A stretch of 64,000 bases of DNA from assembly GCA_000721375.1 (NCBI GenBank), contig JOGW01000003.1, positions 62,001 through 126,000 on the forward strand. The letters run 5' to 3'. This DNA comes from Streptomyces sp. NRRL B-3428 (GTDB lineage: Bacteria; Actinomycetota; Actinomycetes; Streptomycetales; Streptomycetaceae). The stretch's first letter is position 1. Every line of letters begins with the position of its first letter. The position numbers were made by a program, and so were the translations under genes. Below the pieces are notes generated by a model. The model was not told the DNA's origin, ran no database searches, and worked only from the letters and a program-made list of their open reading frames with translations. This document shows positions 16,889 to 24,666 of this stretch, one piece after another.

Positions 16889-17252
16889 GGAGGGCACGTG
16901 TGCGAGCGTACCTGGCGGGTCCGGCGGCCGGACTCCCGGCGAAGGGCCCGGAAACACCCGCGGGCCGCGGCGCCTGGGAGGGACCCTCAGCCCGCCCGGC
17001 ACCGCAGCCCGGAGTTGCATCGGTCGGTGGGTGTGCGGACCCAAGGACCGAGTAGGGGCACCTGCGCAGTCAGGGCAGATAGCGCAAGCACCCACTCCGC
17101 TCTCCTGTGCGGGGAGAGCGGAAGTCTTGTTTTGATCGCCGGGGGCCTGGGCCCCCACCCTCGCATTGTGGACTAGACCATTATCCGATGTCCATGCGTC
17201 GGACGATGTTTGTTCTCGTCTCTTTCTCCAACGTCCCGCCGGAGGAAAAAGT
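16889..17252. other. Gene-free region between the PdtaS-like kinase and the TetR gene
   Basis: No gene is supported in these 364 nt. The region holds a 10-bp hairpin (17096-17105 with 17113-17122) followed by a T-rich run on the plus strand, a GGGGGCC/GGCCCCC hairpin, a DasR-like motif at 17167-17182, and GGAGGAAAAA (about 17241) with no start codon after it. It could be the remains of a gene or an unrecognised small RNA. Confidence 0.5.
17167..17182 (+). promoter_or_regulatory. dre-like site (DasR operator), orphan
   Basis: TGTGGACTAGACCATT shares the CTAGACCA core and TGG...CCA symmetry of the DasR consensus, with about 3 differences. ATTAT follows at once and could be a -10 element. No gene of suitable orientation follows. 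Confidence 0.45.
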
Positions 17253-17939
17253 TCACCGCGCCGCGGATCGGGTCGGGGCTTCGGTCGGGGCTTCAGTCCG
17301 GGCTTCCGTGGGTGCGGGGGGCCAGGCGCGCATGGCGAGTTCGGCGACTCGCTCCAGCTCCTGGGCGCTCGCACCGTCGCGGGCCTGCTGCGACATTCCC
17401 TGGAAGACGGCGGCGACATGGCGGGCGAGGACCCGGGCGTCGGCGTCGGACGGCAGGTGGCCTGCGGCGATATCGGCCCGGATACGGCGCTCGAAGTTGT
17501 CCACGTTGGCGTTGCGCTGCGCCCGCAGGGTCTCCTCGACCTCCGGGGTGGAGCAGTTGGTGGCCGCGTGGATCACCAGACAGCCGTGCGGATGCCCGGG
17601 CTCGGTGAACGCTGTCGCCGCTGTGCGCAGCATCCGCTCGAATCCGGCGCGGACGGTGGGCTCCTCGTCCAGGGCGCGGCCGGGGGCCGACCCGTGCGTC
17701 TGTCCGTACTCGACGAGGACCTCCGTGAACAGCGACCGCTTGTCGCCGAAGGCGGCATACAGGCTGGGCGGTCCGATGCCCATCGCGCGGGTGAGGTCGG
17801 AGACCGAGGTCGCCTCGTAGCCCCTCTCCCAGAAGATGTGCAGCGCCTTCTCCAGGGCGGTGGCCCGGTCGAAGGAGCGGGGGCGGCCGCGGGGCTTGGT
17901 GCCTGCGGGCTGCTGCGCGTCGGTGCGTTTCTCCACCAT
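17253..17939 (-). CDS. TetR-family transcriptional regulator
   Basis: The 228-residue protein has an N-terminal TetR HTH (GRPRSFDRATALEKALHIFW... ATSVSDLTRAMGIGPPSLYAAFG) and an AefR/YxaF-like ligand domain with HPHGCLVIHAAT. The last ~20 residues are a Pro-Thr-Glu-Ala tail built from a repeated 12-bp unit. It is divergent from the SDR gene and the 92-nt gap has paired operator-like repeats, so it most likely represses that gene and itself. The inducer is unknown. Confidence 0.9.
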   Translation of the reverse strand: MVEKRTDAQQPAGTKPRGRPRSFDRATALEKALHIFWERGYEATSVSDLTRAMGIGPPSLYAAFGDKRSLFTEVLVEYGQTHGSAPGRALDEEPTVRAGFERMLRTAATAFTEPGHPHGCLVIHAATNCSTPEVEETLRAQRNANVDNFERRIRADIAAGHLPSDADARVLARHVAAVFQGMSQQARDGASAQELERVAELAMRAWPPAPTEARTEAPTEAPTRSAAR

Positions 17940-17952
17940 GGGGTGAATTCTA

Positions 17953-18013
17953 TAGCGCCCACTAGAAATCTGCGGCCGGCGTCCGCTAGCTTTCTTTCTG
18001 TAGCGACCACTAG
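17953..18013. promoter_or_regulatory. Paired operator-like repeats between TetR and SDR genes
   Basis: TAGCGCCCACTAG (17953-17965) and TAGCGACCACTAG (18001-18013) are 12/13 identical direct repeats, one close to each divergent start. The CTAGTGG/CGCTA words are of the kind TetR proteins bind. Confidence 0.7.
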
Positions 18014-18031
18014 CGAAAGAGGGACGCAGTC

Positions 18032-18796
18032 ATGAGCGTGCTCGCAGGCAGGCTGACGGGGAAGACGGCGCTGGTCACGGGCGGCAGCCGAGGCATCGGA
18101 CGCGGGATCACGGAGCGGCTCGGGCGCGAGGGCGCACGGGTCGCCGTGCACTACGGGAGCAATGAGACGGCGGCGAAGGAGACCGTGGGGGCGATCGAGG
18201 AAGCGGGCGGTTCGGCGTTCGCGATAGGCGCCGAGCTCGGGGTGCCGGGAGACGCGGCCGCGCTGTGGGCGGAGTTCGACAAGCGTGCGCAGGGGCTCGA
18301 CATCCTGGTCAACAACGCAGGGACAGCGGTGTCCGACCCGTTCGAGAAGCTTCGGGAGGACGAGTACGAGCGGGTCTTCGCGCTGAACGCCAAGGCGCCG
18401 TTCTTCGTGACACAGCTCGGTGCCCAGCGGCTGCGCGACGGCGGGCGGATCATCAACATCTCCTCGGGCCTCTCACACGCGTCGGTCATGCCGCATCTCG
18501 TGGCCTATTCGATGACCAAGGGCGCGCTCGACGTGTTCACCCGCGATCTGTCCAAGGTCCTCGGCCCCCGCGGGATCACGGTGAACGCGGTGGCGCCGGG
18601 CATCGTCGACACCGACATCAATGCCGACTGGCTGCGCGCCAGCGATGAGGCATGGGCGGGTGCGGCGGCCATGTCGGCACTCGGCCGTGTGGGCACGCCG
18701 GCGGACATAGCCGACGTGGTGGCCTTCCTCGCGTCGGATGACGGGAGGTGGGTGACCGGGCAGTGGATCGACGCGACGGGCGGGTCGCTGGCGTAG
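18032..18796 (+). CDS. Short-chain dehydrogenase/reductase (SDR)
   Basis: The 254-residue classical SDR has the NAD(P)-binding TGGSRGIG at 16-23, DILVNNAGTA, the catalytic Ser in INISSGLSH, the YSMTK catalytic pair, and the C-terminal VTGQWIDATGG. An Arg after the first Gly motif and the GGSRG pattern fit NADP(H) use. The closest textbook types are 3-oxoacyl-ACP reductase-like enzymes. Its regulation is likely by the divergent TetR protein. Confidence 0.93.
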   Translation: MSVLAGRLTGKTALVTGGSRGIGRGITERLGREGARVAVHYGSNETAAKETVGAIEEAGGSAFAIGAELGVPGDAAALWAEFDKRAQGLDILVNNAGTAVSDPFEKLREDEYERVFALNAKAPFFVTQLGAQRLRDGGRIINISSGLSHASVMPHLVAYSMTKGALDVFTRDLSKVLGPRGITVNAVAPGIVDTDINADWLRASDEAWAGAAAMSALGRVGTPADIADVVAFLASDDGRWVTGQWIDATGGSLA

Positions 18797-18835
18797 CCGC
18801 GTCCGGAGCCGGTGGCCCGGGTGCCGCCGGCGGGC

Positions 18836-19891
18836 TCAGTGGGTCTCGGTGACCTTGGCCAGGGCGCGGGGGGCGTCCGGGTCCTGGCCGCGGGCGATCG
18901 TGACCTCGTAGGCAAGGAGTTGGAGGGGGAGGATCTCGAGAATGGGCTGGAGTTCCTCGGGCACGCCCGCCGTCGGGAGCTCGAAGCCGGCCGAGGCCGC
19001 GAGCACCTGTTCACGGGGGCCGATGACGACCAGGTCGGCGCCCCGGCCGCGCAGGCGGTCGAGCACGGGCTGGAGGGCTTCGCCGCCCTTGCCGTCCGTG
19101 ACCACGGCGATCACCGGAGAGATGTTGTCGACCATCGCGAGCGGGCCGTGCAGCAGGTCCGCGCCGGAGTACGAGAGGGCGGGGATGTAGCTGGTCTCCA
19201 TCAGCTTGAGGGCCGCTTCCTTGGCGGTGGGATAGCCGTAGCCCCGCGAGGTGATCACCATGCGGTCGGCGAAGCGGTAGCGGGAGGCGAGTTGCCTCAC
19301 CTCGTCCTTGCGTGCGAGGAGTTCGGCGGCCAGGTCCGGCAGGGGTGCGGCCGCGGCGCCGTCGCCGCCGCGCAGTCCCTCGACGAACAGGTACAGAGAC
19401 AGGAGGGAAGCGGTGTAGGTCTTCGTCGCGGGGAGCGCCTTCTCCGGGCCGGCGAGGATGTCGATGTGGTGCTCGGAGACGGCTGCCAGCGGGGAGTCGG
19501 CGTTGTTGGTCACGGCGAGCGTGATGGCTCCGGCGTCGCGGGCGGCCTTGGTGGAGTCGACCAGGTCGGGTGAGCCGCCGGACTGACTGACCGTGATGAC
19601 CAGGACGTCGCGCAGATCGGGGCGTGCGCCGTAGGCCGTGGTGGTCGACATGGACGCGAGCCCACAGGGCAGACCCAGCCGGATCTCCAGGAGGTACTTG
19701 GCGTACAGCGCGGCGTTGTCGGAGGTGCCGCGGGCGGTGAGCAGAACGAAGCGGGGGCCGCGGGCGGAGATCTGCTCGGCGACGGCGCGGATCCTCGGTG
19801 CGCCCTGCTCCAGAATGCGCCGCAGCACGGCGGGCTGCTCCGCCATCTCGGCTGCCATGATCCGGCCGGCCTGCTCACTCAGGGGCGACAT
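18836..19891 (-). CDS. SIS-domain sugar-phosphate isomerase/deaminase (GlmS C-terminal-like)
   Basis: The 351-residue protein consists of two SIS domains without the glutaminase half of GlmS. Phosphosugar-binding features are LLTARGTSDNAALYAKYLLE, TVSQSGGSPDLV and ITSRGYGYPTAKEAALKLME. Such proteins (AgaS/NagB-II or FrlB type) isomerise or deaminate amino-sugar phosphates. Placement back-to-back with nagB suggests a role in glucosamine-6-phosphate metabolism. ATG 19891 is used; GGAAGG lies upstream. Confidence 0.85.
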   Translation of the reverse strand: MSPLSEQAGRIMAAEMAEQPAVLRRILEQGAPRIRAVAEQISARGPRFVLLTARGTSDNAALYAKYLLEIRLGLPCGLASMSTTTAYGARPDLRDVLVITVSQSGGSPDLVDSTKAARDAGAITLAVTNNADSPLAAVSEHHIDILAGPEKALPATKTYTASLLSLYLFVEGLRGGDGAAAAPLPDLAAELLARKDEVRQLASRYRFADRMVITSRGYGYPTAKEAALKLMETSYIPALSYSGADLLHGPLAMVDNISPVIAVVTDGKGGEALQPVLDRLRGRGADLVVIGPREQVLAASAGFELPTAGVPEELQPILEILPLQLLAYEVTIARGQDPDAPRALAKVTETH

Positions 19892-20212
19892 GGTGGGTAC
19901 CTTCCCGCATTGACCTGCCCCCAGTCTGCTCCCGCGGCCGCGGGTACGCCGCTCCACGGGGGCTGGAGTGCGGGGTAGGTGGTGGGGTCGGGAGTGCGCG
20001 AAGGCCGGGTGACGGGACCCCGCCCCGCCCCCGGCGCCACTCCCGCGCCACCCCCGCCCCCCCCCCGCTCCGCCCGCCGCCAGGCCCTGGATTTCCGCTC
20101 CCCGAGCGGAGCAGTTCCGGGGGCGAGGTGGGGATTGCTCTGTTAGATTGGTCTATACCACAATGCGTTACCGCCCTCACCCGGCCCAACTCTCCAGATC
20201 GGCAGGCCCAGC
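19892..20212. other. Divergent region between the SIS gene and nagB
   Basis: The 321 nt contain no gene. A 10-nt C tract lies at 20057-20066 and the nagB dre at 20147-20162. The rest is very GC-rich and featureless. Confidence 0.6.
20147..20162 (+). promoter_or_regulatory. dre site (DasR operator) of nagB
   Basis: ATTGGTCTATACCACA matches the DasR consensus ASTGGTCTAGACCAST with few changes. It lies 50 nt before the nagB start. DasR control of nagB through a dre is established in S. coelicolor. Confidence 0.85.
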
Positions 20213-20998
20213 GTGGAAGTTGTCATCGTCAAGGACGCCAAGGCAGGCGGCGAGCTCATCGCGGGGGCCATCGTGGACCTGCTGGCCCGCAAGCCCGACG
20301 CGCTGCTCGGCGTGGCCACCGGCTCCACCCCGCTGCCCATCTACGACGCGCTGATCGCCCAGGTGAACGCCGGTGCGGTGGATGCCTCCAGCGCGCGGAT
20401 CTGCCAGCTCGACGAGTACGTCGGACTGCCCGCCGGGCACCCCGAGTCGTACCGGGCGACCGTTCTTCGCCAGGTCGTCGAGCCGCTCGGCCTGCCGGAG
20501 ACCCAGTTCATGGGTCCGGACGGCTCCGCCGCCGACGTCCAGGCCGCGTGCGACGCGTACGACGAGGCGCTGGCCTCGGCCGGTGGCGTGGATCTGCAGA
20601 TCCTCGGTATCGGGACCGACGGTCACATCGGGTTCAACGAGCCCTGTTCCTCGATCGCTTCGCGTACGCGGATCAAGACGCTGATCGAGCAGACCAGGAT
20701 CGACAACGCCCGGTTCTTCGACAACGACATCGACCAGGTCCCGCACCACGTGATCACCCAGGGCATCGGCACCATCCTCGACGCCCGTCACCTGGTGCTG
20801 CTCGCGACCGGTGAGGGCAAGGCCGACGCCGTGGCGCAGACCGTCGAGGGTCCGATCTCCTCGCTGGTGCCGGCCTCCGCGCTGCAGCTGCACCGGCACG
20901 CCACCGTCGTGGTCGACGAGGCCGCCGCGTCCAAGCTGAAGCTCGCGGACTACTTCCGCCACGCCTTCGACAACAAGCCGGACTGGCAGGGCATTTAG
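20213..20998 (+). CDS. nagB: Glucosamine-6-phosphate deaminase
   Basis: The 261-residue protein is full-length NagB, converting glucosamine-6-phosphate to fructose-6-phosphate and ammonia. ATGSTPLPIYDAL is the phosphate-binding loop, LDEYVGLP holds the catalytic Asp, and GIGTDGHIGFNEP the active-site Asp/His pair. The GTG start gives EVVIVKDAKAG. It is the entry point of N-acetylglucosamine and chitosugar carbon into glycolysis, and its free substrate is the signal that releases DasR. A strong terminator follows. Confidence 0.96.
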   Translation: MEVVIVKDAKAGGELIAGAIVDLLARKPDALLGVATGSTPLPIYDALIAQVNAGAVDASSARICQLDEYVGLPAGHPESYRATVLRQVVEPLGLPETQFMGPDGSAADVQAACDAYDEALASAGGVDLQILGIGTDGHIGFNEPCSSIASRTRIKTLIEQTRIDNARFFDNDIDQVPHHVITQGIGTILDARHLVLLATGEGKADAVAQTVEGPISSLVPASALQLHRHATVVVDEAAASKLKLADYFRHAFDNKPDWQGI

Positions 20999-21065
20999 AG
21001 GCTGCTCCGGGCCTGGGGCTGCGCCCCTGGGCCCGCTGCGGGGCGCCGCCCCGCACCCCGCACAC

Positions 21066-21110
21066 ATACGAAAAGGGCGCCTCCCCCCGTGGCAGGCGCC
21101 CTTTTCGTAT
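21066..21110. terminator. Bidirectional terminator between nagB and dasD
   Basis: A perfect 17-bp stem, ATACGAAAAGGGCGCCT (21066-21082) with its complement at 21094-21110. A- and T-rich flanks on the two arms let it work for both convergent genes. Confidence 0.92.
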
Positions 21111-21120
21111 ACCCCGACGA

Positions 21121-22596
21121 TCAGCCCCCCGTGAGCGCCTCCGCCGCAGCCGTCCCGCAGACCCGCGCCGCGCCGTAGGTCGCCACGTGCAGGGCGCCGC
21201 GCGGCGACGACTGCGGGACGCCCATCTCGACGACGACGGTGTCGGGTCGTGCGGCGATCAGCGCGTCGAGCGCCGTAGCCATCCACGCGTGCCGGTGCTC
21301 GTCACGGACCACGGCCACGATCCGGCGCGAACCCGCCGCCGCGAGCAGCGAGTCGACCGAGAGCCCGTCCCCGTAGGTGCCGGTCTCCGTGCCCGGCAGC
21401 AGACTGCCGAGTTCCGCCGCCACGCCCCAGGGCGTCTCGTCGCCGACCGCGATATTGGCCATCGCCGTGAAGGCAGCCACGTAGGCGGGCGAGTCGAGGA
21501 GCGCACCCGAGCCGGTCACCTTGAGCGCCCGGCGGGCGGCGACCAGGCCGATGTCCGATTCCGGCGTACGGTCCGCACGTACCGAAGAAGCGGTCCACTC
21601 CCCCAGCGCCCGGACCCGGGCGGCCGCGTCCGCGAGGCGTTCCTCGGGGAGTTCACCGCTGCGTACCGCCGCGACGAGGGCGTCGCGCAGCGAGAGCACG
21701 GTCTGCTCGTCCGCGAGACCGCCGCCCACACAGATCGCGTCGGCGCCCGCGGCGATCGCGAGGACGCTGCCGCGTTCGATGCCGTACGTGGCGGAGATGG
21801 CCTGCATCTCCATGCCGTCGGTGACGATCAGACCGTCGAAGCCGAGTTCCTCACGCAGCAGCCCGGTCAGGATGCGGCCCGAGAGCGTCGCCGGGTGTTC
21901 GGCGTCGAGCGCGGGCAGCAGGATGTGCGCGCTCATCACGGCCTTGGTGCCGGCGGCGATGGCGGCACGGAACGGCGCCAACTCCCGTTCCCGCAGCACA
22001 TCGAGGGAGACGTCGATCCGCGGCAGCGCGTGGTGCGAGTCCACACTCGTGTCGCCGTGGCCCGGGAAGTGCTTGGTGCAGGCCGCGACACCGGAGGACT
22101 GCAGGCCACGGACGTACGCGGCCGTGTGCCTGGCCACCAGTGCGGGATCCGCGCCGAAGGAGCGCACCCCGATGACCGGGTTGTCGGCGTTGGAGTTCAC
22201 GTCCGCCGAGGGCGCCCAGTTGAGGTTGACCCCGCAGGCCGCGAGGCGGCGGCCCAGTTCGGCCGCCACGTCGTGGGTGAGCGCGTCATCGTCGACCGCG
22301 CCGAGCGCGTGGTTGCCGGGGAACGACGAGCCGCTGCGCACCTCGAGGCGGGTGACGTCGCCGCCCTCCTCGTCGATGGCGACCAGGACGTCATCGCATT
22401 CGGACCGCAACTGGGCGGTGAGTGCGGCGAGTTGTTCCGGCGTACGAATGTTGCGACCGAACAGGCCTACCGAGTGCAGGCCTTCGCCGAGCCGGCGAAG
22501 CAGCCACTCGGGGGCGCTGGTCCCGACGAAGCCGGGCTGAAGGACGGCAAGGGCATCGCGGGTCAGTGTGTCGGTGCCGCGGGCGAGTGTCGTCAT
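21121..22596 (-). CDS. dasD: Glycoside hydrolase family 3 beta-N-acetylhexosaminidase (DasD-like)
   Basis: The 491-residue protein has the NagZ-type GH3 domain: IDEEGGDVTRL, KHFPGHGDTSVDSHHALP (catalytic Asp/His loop) and IVTDGMEMQAI with the nucleophile Asp. A further ~160-residue C-terminal domain resembles GH3 domain 2. There is no signal peptide, so it acts inside the cell, trimming N-acetylglucosamine from imported chitosugars. It lies 37 nt after dasC on the same strand. No clear ribosome site precedes ATG 22596, so coupling to dasC is likely. Confidence 0.9.
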   Translation of the reverse strand: MTTLARGTDTLTRDALAVLQPGFVGTSAPEWLLRRLGEGLHSVGLFGRNIRTPEQLAALTAQLRSECDDVLVAIDEEGGDVTRLEVRSGSSFPGNHALGAVDDDALTHDVAAELGRRLAACGVNLNWAPSADVNSNADNPVIGVRSFGADPALVARHTAAYVRGLQSSGVAACTKHFPGHGDTSVDSHHALPRIDVSLDVLRERELAPFRAAIAAGTKAVMSAHILLPALDAEHPATLSGRILTGLLREELGFDGLIVTDGMEMQAISATYGIERGSVLAIAAGADAICVGGGLADEQTVLSLRDALVAAVRSGELPEERLADAAARVRALGEWTASSVRADRTPESDIGLVAARRALKVTGSGALLDSPAYVAAFTAMANIAVGDETPWGVAAELGSLLPGTETGTYGDGLSVDSLLAAAGSRRIVAVVRDEHRHAWMATALDALIAARPDTVVVEMGVPQSSPRGALHVATYGAARVCGTAAAEALTGG

Positions 22597-22633
22597 GCGA
22601 GGAGGTGTCCCTTCACGGTTTCCACCTGGCCGG

Positions 22634-23464
22634 TCATCCCTTCACCGCTCCTGAGGTAAGGCCGCTGACGGCCCTGCGCTGCAGGAAGACGAAGAGGATC
22701 AGGATCGGGATCGCGAACAGCGAGGACGCGGCCATCGTGGCGCCCCAGTCGTCACCGAAGTTTGTCTGGAACCGCGTCAGCCACAGCGGCAGGGTCTGCG
22801 CCTCGGCCTGCTTGTTGAGGACGAGGACGAGCGGGAACTCGTTCCAGGCCGTGATGAAGCCGAACAGCGAGGTGGCCATCAGACCCGGTGCGAGCAGCGG
22901 GAAGATCACCTTACGGAAGGCCTGCATGCGCGTACAGCCGTCCACCAGGGCCGACTCCTCAAGCTCCTTCGGGATGGCGGCGACGAAGCCGCGCAGCGTC
23001 AGGATCGTGAAGGGCAGCACCATCATCATGTAGAAGAGGGTGAGCGGAATCAGACTGTTGAGCATGTCGCTGTCGCGTACGAGGAAGTAGATCGCGATGA
23101 CCATGACTTCCCACGGCGCCATCTGCGCGACCATGAAGCCGACGATGAAGCCGCGCCGCCCCTTGAACCGCATCCGCGCCAGGGCGAACGAGCCGGCCAG
23201 CGCGATGAGCAGCGAGAAGACCACCGCGCAGATCGTGACCGTGAACGAGTTGCGTGCCAGGGTCCAGAAGTTCGGTGCGTCGAGCGCCGTCTTGAAGTGC
23301 TCGAAGGTGAAGTCGACCGGGAACCAGACCGGGTTCTCGCTGACGATGTCGATCGTCGGCTTGAAGGACGTGGCGAACATCCAGTAGACGGGGAAGGCGA
23401 GCCCGATGAACAGGATGACTGCCAGCACGTTGGGCCATGCGCGGCCGAACAGTGAGCGCTTCAC
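22634..23464 (-). CDS. dasC: ABC sugar transporter permease DasC
   Basis: The 276-residue MalG-type permease has six membrane spans and the EAA-loop sequence LEESALVDGCTRMQAFRKVIFPLLAPG. The GTG start (23464) overlaps the dasB stop by GTGA. The frame is open far upstream but that part antisenses no signal and overlaps dasB. With DasB and DasA it imports N,N'-diacetylchitobiose; the ATPase (MsiK in Streptomyces) is encoded elsewhere, as usual. Confidence 0.95.
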   Translation of the reverse strand: MKRSLFGRAWPNVLAVILFIGLAFPVYWMFATSFKPTIDIVSENPVWFPVDFTFEHFKTALDAPNFWTLARNSFTVTICAVVFSLLIALAGSFALARMRFKGRRGFIVGFMVAQMAPWEVMVIAIYFLVRDSDMLNSLIPLTLFYMMMVLPFTILTLRGFVAAIPKELEESALVDGCTRMQAFRKVIFPLLAPGLMATSLFGFITAWNEFPLVLVLNKQAEAQTLPLWLTRFQTNFGDDWGATMAASSLFAIPILILFVFLQRRAVSGLTSGAVKG

Positions 23465-24447
23465 AGCTCGTCCTCCTCTTGCTTGAGCACCAGGCGCAGG
23501 TAGTACGAGGTGAGACCGAGCAGTACGAGGATGGTGAGCAGCGAGATGGCCGCGCCCATGCCGTAGTGCTGGTTGCCGACGCCCTCGACGAAGGCGTACA
23601 CGGGAAGGATCTCGGTGAGACGGTCGGGGCCGCCCTCGTTCATGGCGAAGACCTGCGTGAACGCCTTGAAGATCCAGATGACTTCGAGGAACGTCGTCGC
23701 GTACAGGAAGGGACGCAGCGTCGGGAACGTGACGTTCGTGAAGCTCTTCCAGGCACCGGCGCCGTCGAGCGACGCGGCCTCGTAGAGCTCCTTGGGGATG
23801 GTGGTCGTCGCGGCGTACAGGTTGATCGCGACGAACGGTATGGACTGCCAGACGAGCAGGATGACGATGACAACGAAGGTGGACATCTGACTGCCCATCC
23901 AGTTGTACTCCGCCATCCCGTCGAAGCCGAGCTTGACGAGGACCCAGTTCACCACGCCGTAGCGCGAGGAGAAGAGCCACTGGAAGACGGTGGTGGCCGC
24001 GACGGTGGGCATGGCCCACGCGAGCACGAGGCCGAACAGCAGCAGGAACCGCATCCGCTTGCCGAGCCTCGCGAGGAGCAGGCCGACGAGCGTACCGAGG
24101 ATCATGATCAGCGCGACGTTGGCCGCCGTGAAGACGATCGAGCGGCCGGTGACCCGCCAGAAGTCGTCGCTGCCGAGGATCTCGGTGTAGTTCTCTACGC
24201 CGTTCCACTCGGTGAGGTGCTGGATGAGCTGGCGCATATTGAGGTTCTGGAACGACAGGAGGCCGTTCTTCACCAAAGGCCAGCCGAGCAGCACCACGGT
24301 GGCTGCAAGGGCGGGGAGAAGCAGGAGGTACGGAGAGAGTCTGGCGTTCAGGGCGCGCTTGCTGTCCCTGCTGCGCGGCCCCCCTCCCCCGTCCGACTTG
24401 TGGACCTCTACCGGGCCCGTCCCCGGGCGGTCGGTCTGCACGGTCAT
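23461..24447 (-). CDS. dasB: ABC sugar transporter permease DasB
   Basis: The 328-residue MalF-type permease has six membrane spans after a charged ~40-residue N terminus. The EAA loop reads PKELYEAASLDGAGAWKSFTNVTFP. Two nearby starts are possible: ATG 24447 (GAGATGGCGAGC upstream) and ATG 24456; I use the former. It overlaps dasC by 4 nt and lies 219 nt after dasA, a gap full of hairpins. Confidence 0.94.
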   Translation of the reverse strand: MTVQTDRPGTGPVEVHKSDGGGGPRSRDSKRALNARLSPYLLLLPALAATVVLLGWPLVKNGLLSFQNLNMRQLIQHLTEWNGVENYTEILGSDDFWRVTGRSIVFTAANVALIMILGTLVGLLLARLGKRMRFLLLFGLVLAWAMPTVAATTVFQWLFSSRYGVVNWVLVKLGFDGMAEYNWMGSQMSTFVVIVILLVWQSIPFVAINLYAATTTIPKELYEAASLDGAGAWKSFTNVTFPTLRPFLYATTFLEVIWIFKAFTQVFAMNEGGPDRLTEILPVYAFVEGVGNQHYGMGAAISLLTILVLLGLTSYYLRLVLKQEEDEL

Positions 24448-24509
24448 GCTCGCCATCTCTTTCGTGGGGCGTACCGAAAGCATGCGCGTCCTGCGGGGTG
24501 CGCGCACAG

Positions 24510-24654
24510 TGTGCCGGGGACGGAGCCCCGGGCACAGCGTTGCCGGGGGCCGGGCCGGCGAACGGCCCGCCCCCGGCTGCGACTCACCGCTGCACTGCGG
24601 CGTCGGAGTTGGTGCTGCTCGGTGCCCCGCGGTGATCAGTCACCGCGGAGCACC
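24510..24654 (-). promoter_or_regulatory. Three consecutive hairpins between dasA and dasB
   Basis: On the transcribed strand the order after the dasA stop is: a 15-bp stem (24640-24654 with 24621-24635, loop TCAG, one mismatch), a 9-bp GCCGGGGGC stem (24569-24577 with 24542-24550), and a TGTGCC stem (24531-24536 with 24510-24515, extended by GGGGC). None has a strong U tract. They probably hold up 3' exonucleases or attenuate, giving more dasA than dasBC. Confidence 0.7.
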
Positions 24655-24666
24655 GGCGATCCGGCG

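Noticed and set aside
20057..20066. C10 tract upstream of nagB as a phase-variable switch
   Set aside because: It is far from promoter elements and start, and such tracts are common by chance in this base composition.
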